Position numbers and translations under genes: made by a program | IMG/VR virus record: IMGVR_UViG_3300025102_000288 | Location: 1-23,901 of that record | DNA length: 23,901 nucleotides | Source: a virus | Direction: 5' to 3' (one strand) | Notes under the pieces: model-generated | What the model saw: the letters and a program-made list of their open reading frames with translations, nothing else | Databases searched by the model: none | Told to the model about the DNA's origin: nothing | In this document: one piece after another, positions 19,801 to 23,901 of the stretch | Layout of the letters: each line of letters opens with the position of its first letter | Numbering within the stretch: position 1 is the first letter of the stretch

Positions 19801-21548
19801 ATCTTTTCATTACCCTTAGCTATCTTTTTTTGTAACGAGTCGAGAGCACTATCAAAAGTCACCGCATCATCCCCCGTGACGCCTCTTGCTTTTAAAACTA
19901 AATTACGTATCGCTACAGGTAAAAAATCTATTTCACCCGGTAAAAGTTTTTCTTCATTCTCCGCAAGCTTGGTTAAAAAATTGTCAAGGTTAAAGGGTTC
20001 ATCACCATTTACCAAAGAATAAAGTTCTTTTTCTTGCTTTCGTGCAGCTGATAAGGCTTGTTGTGTAAGCTGTTCTAATGCAACAGAGGACTTTGCCGAC
20101 AAGAACGTATCGTTTCGTTTAATTAATTGATTAACCATGTTTTTTGCGCGTGTGTTTTTTTTATCTAGCAGTCGTGTAATGACACCTCTCATCAAATCTT
20201 CTTTCATAAGAGCTGCTTTTTCTAACAAAGCGGGGTCACCAGTCTTTTGCATTATGTCTATTAAAGCGCCAAGCGTCACGTAATCTTGATCTATCGCACC
20301 TGCTATGGTTGGGCCAAACTCTTTTTCTTGAAGCATTGTTTGAAAAAGTTTTTTAATTGCTGGATCATCCGTGATTTGTAACAAAGACATAGTTTTTGTA
20401 AACGTTTCTTTTCCCGTTTCCTCATCAACAGTTTTTATAGGTTTTAAGTCTACCCCTAAGTCTTTGGCTAGTTTTTGTATGCCAAGTTCCCCTGCTTCAT
20501 ATGCCTGCAAGGCAGCTAAAACTTTTTTTGGATCGCCATTATTCTTTTTTATATACTCTATGAGCCGAGTGCCCTGATTTGATTGTTGTCCGTCTGGCAG
20601 AGCGTATTTACGTATAGTATTCATCAACCCTTGTCCGGCGGCCTCCGTAAGTCTTGTCACCAATCGAACTGGACTAAATACGCCACCGACGGTTTCACCA
20701 ACAAATCTAGGTAATTCTTTCCCGGGAAAACTTCGTTCAGCCTGATAAGCCCCTGTTGCAGCGCCTAATATAGAGGTTGTTTCTAAGTAAGTAGACCCCA
20801 AAGGTCTTTTCGCATAAGTTTCAATAATAGGAGCTAAAGGATTTTTACTTAAAGCTAAATAGTCAATATTGTTTGAAACTGTTGCCGAACCCGGACTGAA
20901 CTTTCGTGCGGCATAGTGTGGCGCGTAAAAAGATAGTGACCCCATACCTACAGTTCGTCCAGACTCTCCAAACGCATAAGCATCTGGGGTAAAAGGAGCA
21001 TCACTAAACAAAAAGTTTTTTATATTTTGTCCCGTTGGAGTTAGAACTAACCCTGTTGCTAGCCCCGTAATAAGGCCCACTAACGGATTTCCTGTTATAC
21101 CAGTCGCGGTCATTCCTGCTGCAACTCCACCCGCTAACGGCGGCGCGGCTTCAACCATTCCAAGTTGTGTGCCTTTTCCAATCGCCTCCACACCCATTTC
21201 GGAGCGATAGCCTAAAAGCATAGAAAGTAAATTAGCGTCGTCAAACCCCTTACTTCGCAGGCCCTCTATGTCTATTGTTCCGGGAAAATTTCTTATAGCA
21301 TAGTCTAGTATTTGCCGATTATTCATATTAGCTTCAAAAGCCTTTTTATTTAAATCGTTTAAATCAAAGCTTTTTCTCCAATCTTCCACTGCATTTTTTT
21401 CAATTTCTGACCGCCCAATAGATACTTCAAAGGCTGCATCAGTAGGCTTTAGGTCAGTTTGCGCAAGATTAATGGTTGTATCTTCTTCTTGTGAAAAAGG
21501 ACCAACTTGTGTTAAGGAAATGTCATTTATATCAAGATCTTCTGCCAT
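16833..21548 (-). CDS. Very large putative internal virion protein, 1571 aa
   Basis: A single 1571-residue frame. Residues 1-120 are acidic; 135-171 are Gly/Ala-rich and hydrophobic (a likely membrane or channel segment), then a second Gly/Ala-rich stretch to about 330. The long middle (about 330-1400) is helical, charged and with coiled-coil character. The end is a Pro/Ala/Thr-rich linker followed by a short tip, FRKRFAALFPEDRALIEG. Giant, helical proteins with membrane-active segments at this place in podovirus-like maps are typically internal core or DNA-ejection proteins; I see no lytic-transglycosylase motif. ATG 21548 lies one base after the previous stop; a GTG at 21557 is an alternative start. 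Confidence 0.7.
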   Translation of the reverse strand: MAEDLDINDISLTQVGPFSQEEDTTINLAQTDLKPTDAAFEVSIGRSEIEKNAVEDWRKSFDLNDLNKKAFEANMNNRQILDYAIRNFPGTIDIEGLRSKGFDDANLLSMLLGYRSEMGVEAIGKGTQLGMVEAAPPLAGGVAAGMTATGITGNPLVGLITGLATGLVLTPTGQNIKNFLFSDAPFTPDAYAFGESGRTVGMGSLSFYAPHYAARKFSPGSATVSNNIDYLALSKNPLAPIIETYAKRPLGSTYLETTSILGAATGAYQAERSFPGKELPRFVGETVGGVFSPVRLVTRLTEAAGQGLMNTIRKYALPDGQQSNQGTRLIEYIKKNNGDPKKVLAALQAYEAGELGIQKLAKDLGVDLKPIKTVDEETGKETFTKTMSLLQITDDPAIKKLFQTMLQEKEFGPTIAGAIDQDYVTLGALIDIMQKTGDPALLEKAALMKEDLMRGVITRLLDKKNTRAKNMVNQLIKRNDTFLSAKSSVALEQLTQQALSAARKQEKELYSLVNGDEPFNLDNFLTKLAENEEKLLPGEIDFLPVAIRNLVLKARGVTGDDAVTFDSALDSLQKKIAKGNEKISEINAIYPNDVAFVNRIIEEGNYNFLNKPLSAEVGDIGIGSQPNMPLESFLMQRKGYFAAFDDLKKLFNDELDALENINKRELLRDNPELRDVLDDPDSVTFGGSKDQARFDNPLNFYQEMFTKLVNDKPFEFNVMTKFSEVFSPKAKRSGIFIRRDANDLTLEQFLGTESSFYDMQTTKELAETIDSLKTLGPETLDEVFAQQIKENPDKRLKTKVRGDTFKLLNQHIKSLEKLLKLKSNRPELFDDDKITAATTFNYDRDFQRASKVRTVENFDDLPPAEKLRVQLEEIQKHIAGFERPFIDPSRSTGYINPEDQNVGFLIQSATNGQEKFPGIRKNRVLNILKEKAKILNNELNLINAKNNFTAQTTDVAPEEITVKEGMRARSILLTLMKQKTALGGTQDLNAARVLGELADAIKDDFGIKVGGDAPDGKALAALSDDQKKLRNAFIFSKALNDVFTRAFPNAMVAKDRLGGMFNIPELAHKKIFTGGGDSTALKYDQLQKAMTFLADNVAGENFNEFTIAQVGSLRAAQSDLLRVAAKKTIDPNTGRVNATSLNRFKEEFKVVLYNEDGTEKFPEFMRDIETVEKAQNAFDTLIAKTGDPRITETGISPLGKGIARQGVYQKKLKNTISLSNFLDGNATEIVKSTVGEPGNRKTGSEQALRNLIKQSFRAENKFSGAANGLKDLIFEQAYYYATGKADKGGKQFTNFAQMQDYLVSPFEGRGPSILEIMRQEGLVTNAEAIRFNSLLNDSVGIQKGFMGSDNLELRQASGAPLPKELGGEILRKIVRLFGLSAGGKVTEFIPGRSQGLAEPIIVADEIDQRLFQVPSEALKDLLLEAVTNPSAFKLFMEKGITRQQRIKLPKALNSFLFSSGLISAQSYEDFIEKKEEEERNVVVPVDPPQVIGRETEPVTPTLVRPDVIQTSQAPAAAPAPTTNIASVSPSLNNIAPPVQNTASANAPFRKRFAALFPEDRALIEGIGSLRG

Positions 21549-21549
21549 C

Positions 21550-23901
21550 TTATCCACCCGAAGGAGTTACATTTATAAATTCATTTATGTCAACATTGTC
21601 GGGTCTACCACTCACCTCTACTTGTTTAAACCTTGTTTCAAAAGATTTTCTAAGGGCCGTATACCCGTCTCTTACTGCTGTAAATTTAGATAAATCAGCT
21701 AATAATTCTGTTTTTCTTGTCATTTTAAGAGGGTTGCTTAAAAGAGCGCGTAGCGCAGTTATTTCTTGGTTAAAGAAAGCCTCAGTTAGCTTAATCTTAT
21801 CTAAAGCGTCTTCTTTTCCTGCAAAAAATTGTGCCGGCTGCGGGAGTCTTGCTTCAATTCTCTTACGCATATCTTGATCGGTTTTGCCTTTTACACTCGA
21901 CATAATTACTAATTCAGCGTTTAGATTAAATCCTTCTAATAGATTTTGCGCTTTAGCAACATTTGGAAAGGGCTTACTAATCATAAAACTCAATAACTCT
22001 GCGCTTTTGTTAATAAGTTGTCCCACCGCCGCAGGTGTACCAACTCCTTTAAGAACATCAATTTCATTTATTAATTTTTCATACGTAATATCGTCAATGT
22101 CACTGTTTTCTTGAACCTGACTTATAGCAGCGTTAAAATTAGGCGTTGGACTGAAAGCTCCGCCCGTACCACCCCCCGTATAATTTTCTGGCAAGGTGTA
22201 TCTTTGCTCCACGGGTAATCCTTGATTAAGAGATTGACGTTGTGCGATAGCATCTTCCCACTCTTTTGGCAGACTTCCTCCCTGTACTACAGCGCCGTCA
22301 ATGTCACTCAATGTATCTTTCGTAAAATTGTTAATTACAAAGTGAATAGCGTTGTTTTGCGCCGGAAGAGTCTGGCCAAGTCCATAGGCAAGCGCTAAGT
22401 CTAAACCTTTTCCTTCGCCAACTTCTGTTAAAAATTTTGAAAAAGACTGCTTTTGACCAATACTATAATCAATTAGATTTGTGCTGGCCAACTCAACATC
22501 TGTTTTTCTTTTTTCTAACTCATATAACTTTTCATCTAAGGCTTGTTTTTCTGTGCCCTGCGTTCTATCTAACGATATCTTAATTTTGTCAATTTCACGA
22601 TCTAAGTTGTTTTGCAACTCAGTAAAGTTTTGATTTAATTTTACAATACTTTTGGCGTGAGCAAAGCCTTTCTCTTGTTTTTCTAACTCATTAGTATGTT
22701 GTAGGTTAAGTCGATCTGAAGCGAGCTTTGAAGTTAATCGTATATCAGCTCTGTTTCTAAAAAACTCTAAATCGTTTTGTTCTTTTGTAAACTTTTGTTC
22801 TAATTCTAAAATTTCTTTTTGATTAATTTGACCTTGCTTTAATTTTAACGTTTCTAAATTAATCCTATTTTTCTGAAGTAACTTTTCAATAACTTTTTTA
22901 TCTCTCAAATCCACTTTGGCCCCAGCCTCTTTTTCCTCTCTTTTTAGCTTTGATTTCAAAGTCTCCATAGATGTCTCACGGAGATACTTTAGATCTGCCG
23001 CTTTAGCGTCAGCCTCTGCTTTAGCCTTCTGTGATTTTAGGGCTGCGGCAGTTTTTTGCTCACTTTGCAACTGCGTTTCAGCAGACTGTAGAGCAGCAAG
23101 ACCTAATGCTCTTTTCTCTTTGTCTGCTGCTTTTTCCGCTTCTAATTGTGTTTGGGCTCTAGCTGAAATACGGTCAGGCAGTTGTGTGGTCGTAGCGGCC
23201 ATAGCTAGTCTCTCCGCAGGACTTAAACCGGGTCGCTCACCGGGCATCGGTGCTGCAAAAGCCAAAGCGGTCTTAGCAATATCAAATAACATTTGTGCTT
23301 TTGTTAAGTTTTTTTGTTTTTGTGCAGCATCTGGATCGGCCCCAAATTGACTATACAAGGCATATTTTTCATCTAATATTTGTTTAAGGCGGTTTCTTCC
23401 TGTTCCCGGAGCAGCTTTCTCTTCAGCTACTGCTTCTTTTGCGGCTAAACCAACAACCGTTCCTTTAAAGGGTTGAGACAAATCAACCCCGAGCTGGTCA
23501 AGACGAAAGTTTCCTAGCCCCGCGACCCTATTTGTGTTTACTGGTGCGAAGTATTGTATCGGGCGGACTTCCCCGCCTTTGTTAAAATTTACGGGAGCAG
23601 TCCCGCCGGCCTCCATTGGTGGAGGTTCGGGAACCGTGGACATTATGCCATCGGCCATTGGCCCCTCTATGGGCTGCGTCATCTCTTGCTGTGCAAGCTG
23701 ACCAATACCTTGATCGACGTTAGCCAACATCATAACGGGCTGTACTAAGGTCAACACGGACTCTGGTGTCTGGCTCGCGTCACCCGGCCCGACAACTCCT
23801 GCTAGTTCTTCGCGTCTTTCTTCTACTGTTGCCTGATCGCCACGCATAGTGTTCATTACCTGTTCGTAGTTCTGTGCCTGATCTAAGTCACCGATACCAC
23901 C
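21550..23901 (-). CDS. Coiled-coil putative virion protein, 5' end outside window
   Basis: At least 783 residues; the frame remains open to the right edge (15 codons beyond the ATG at 23856), so the true start is not in the window. The first 140 residues are Gly/Pro/Gln-rich and include FNKGGEVRPIQYF near residue 110, a motif style of marine phage structural proteins. A long coiled coil with Lys/Glu/Gln/Leu repeats spans about 230-480, followed by a mixed helical domain to the end. It is coupled to the 1571-residue gene (1-bp gap). Together they probably form part of the internal core or the tail-ejection apparatus. Confidence 0.7.
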   Translation of the reverse strand, partial: GGIGDLDQAQNYEQVMNTMRGDQATVEERREELAGVVGPGDASQTPESVLTLVQPVMMLANVDQGIGQLAQQEMTQPIEGPMADGIMSTVPEPPPMEAGGTAPVNFNKGGEVRPIQYFAPVNTNRVAGLGNFRLDQLGVDLSQPFKGTVVGLAAKEAVAEEKAAPGTGRNRLKQILDEKYALYSQFGADPDAAQKQKNLTKAQMLFDIAKTALAFAAPMPGERPGLSPAERLAMAATTTQLPDRISARAQTQLEAEKAADKEKRALGLAALQSAETQLQSEQKTAAALKSQKAKAEADAKAADLKYLRETSMETLKSKLKREEKEAGAKVDLRDKKVIEKLLQKNRINLETLKLKQGQINQKEILELEQKFTKEQNDLEFFRNRADIRLTSKLASDRLNLQHTNELEKQEKGFAHAKSIVKLNQNFTELQNNLDREIDKIKISLDRTQGTEKQALDEKLYELEKRKTDVELASTNLIDYSIGQKQSFSKFLTEVGEGKGLDLALAYGLGQTLPAQNNAIHFVINNFTKDTLSDIDGAVVQGGSLPKEWEDAIAQRQSLNQGLPVEQRYTLPENYTGGGTGGAFSPTPNFNAAISQVQENSDIDDITYEKLINEIDVLKGVGTPAAVGQLINKSAELLSFMISKPFPNVAKAQNLLEGFNLNAELVIMSSVKGKTDQDMRKRIEARLPQPAQFFAGKEDALDKIKLTEAFFNQEITALRALLSNPLKMTRKTELLADLSKFTAVRDGYTALRKSFETRFKQVEVSGRPDNVDINEFINVTPSGG

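Noticed and set aside
22916-23350. 144-codon plus-strand frame rich in Ala/Ser/Cys
   Set aside because: Antisense shadow of the Ala/Lys-rich coiled-coil gene; no ribosome site, promoter or recognisable motif.
1-23901. tRNA, CRISPR array, integrase, transposase or toxin-antitoxin pair
   Set aside because: Looked for along both strands; no cloverleaf, spaced direct repeats or family motifs were seen. The RHH protein has no adjacent toxin.

Overview
The window looks like part of the genome of a tailed, lytic-type marine bacteriophage (Caudoviricetes). Evidence: closely packed genes joined by ATGA/TAATG overlaps; a replication block with a family-A DNA polymerase, an SF1 helicase, an archaeo-eukaryotic type primase, an SSB-like protein and a SNF2-like helicase; a terminase small subunit; two very large virion-like proteins; many small unknowns; no cellular housekeeping genes. 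Promoters are of sigma-70 type (TTGAC-N16/17-TATANT), and no phage RNA polymerase is visible, so the host is probably a Gram-negative bacterium and its polymerase is used. The gene style resembles uncultured marine virus fosmids and SAR11/alphaproteobacterial phages; this is an impression from protein style, not a database result.

Layout, read in the direction of transcription (minus strand, high to low coordinates). 23901-16409: end of the virion module, with a partial coiled-coil protein, a 1571-residue putative internal virion protein, a 98-residue basic protein (with a possible overprinted AT-hook frame) and a 41-residue lysine-rich protein. 14980-16428: the only plus-strand gene, a SNF2-like helicase, with promoters for both strands interlocked in 41 bp. 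14887-7794: replication operon (DUF7173-like, SSB-like, primase, unknown, sigma-4-like HTH, SF1 helicase, DUF6378-like, PolA), closed by a strong terminator. 7725-6860: a regulatory patch with a 52-residue ribbon-helix-helix protein, a small exported Cys protein, a basic protein and a possible small RNA. 6795-5208: six overlapping small unknown genes, the last starting with TTG. 5207-4933: an AT-rich non-coding block with a perfect inverted repeat and repeated ATTACAY words (candidate origin or operator). 4932-3984: terminase small subunit overlapping a VRR-NUC-type nuclease by 134 bp. 3938-167: an accessory arm of small genes plus a DUF932 protein, arranged as terminator-promoter cassettes. 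The left edge carries a GATCTAG tandem repeat.

How it works together (inference): the primase, SF1 helicase, SSB-like protein and PolA form the replisome; the SNF2 helicase and VRR-NUC nuclease probably handle recombination or branched intermediates; the terminase small subunit starts packaging; the RHH and HTH proteins are likely regulators. I found no tRNA, rRNA, CRISPR array, integrase or transposase. The large terminase, portal and capsid genes are not in the window.
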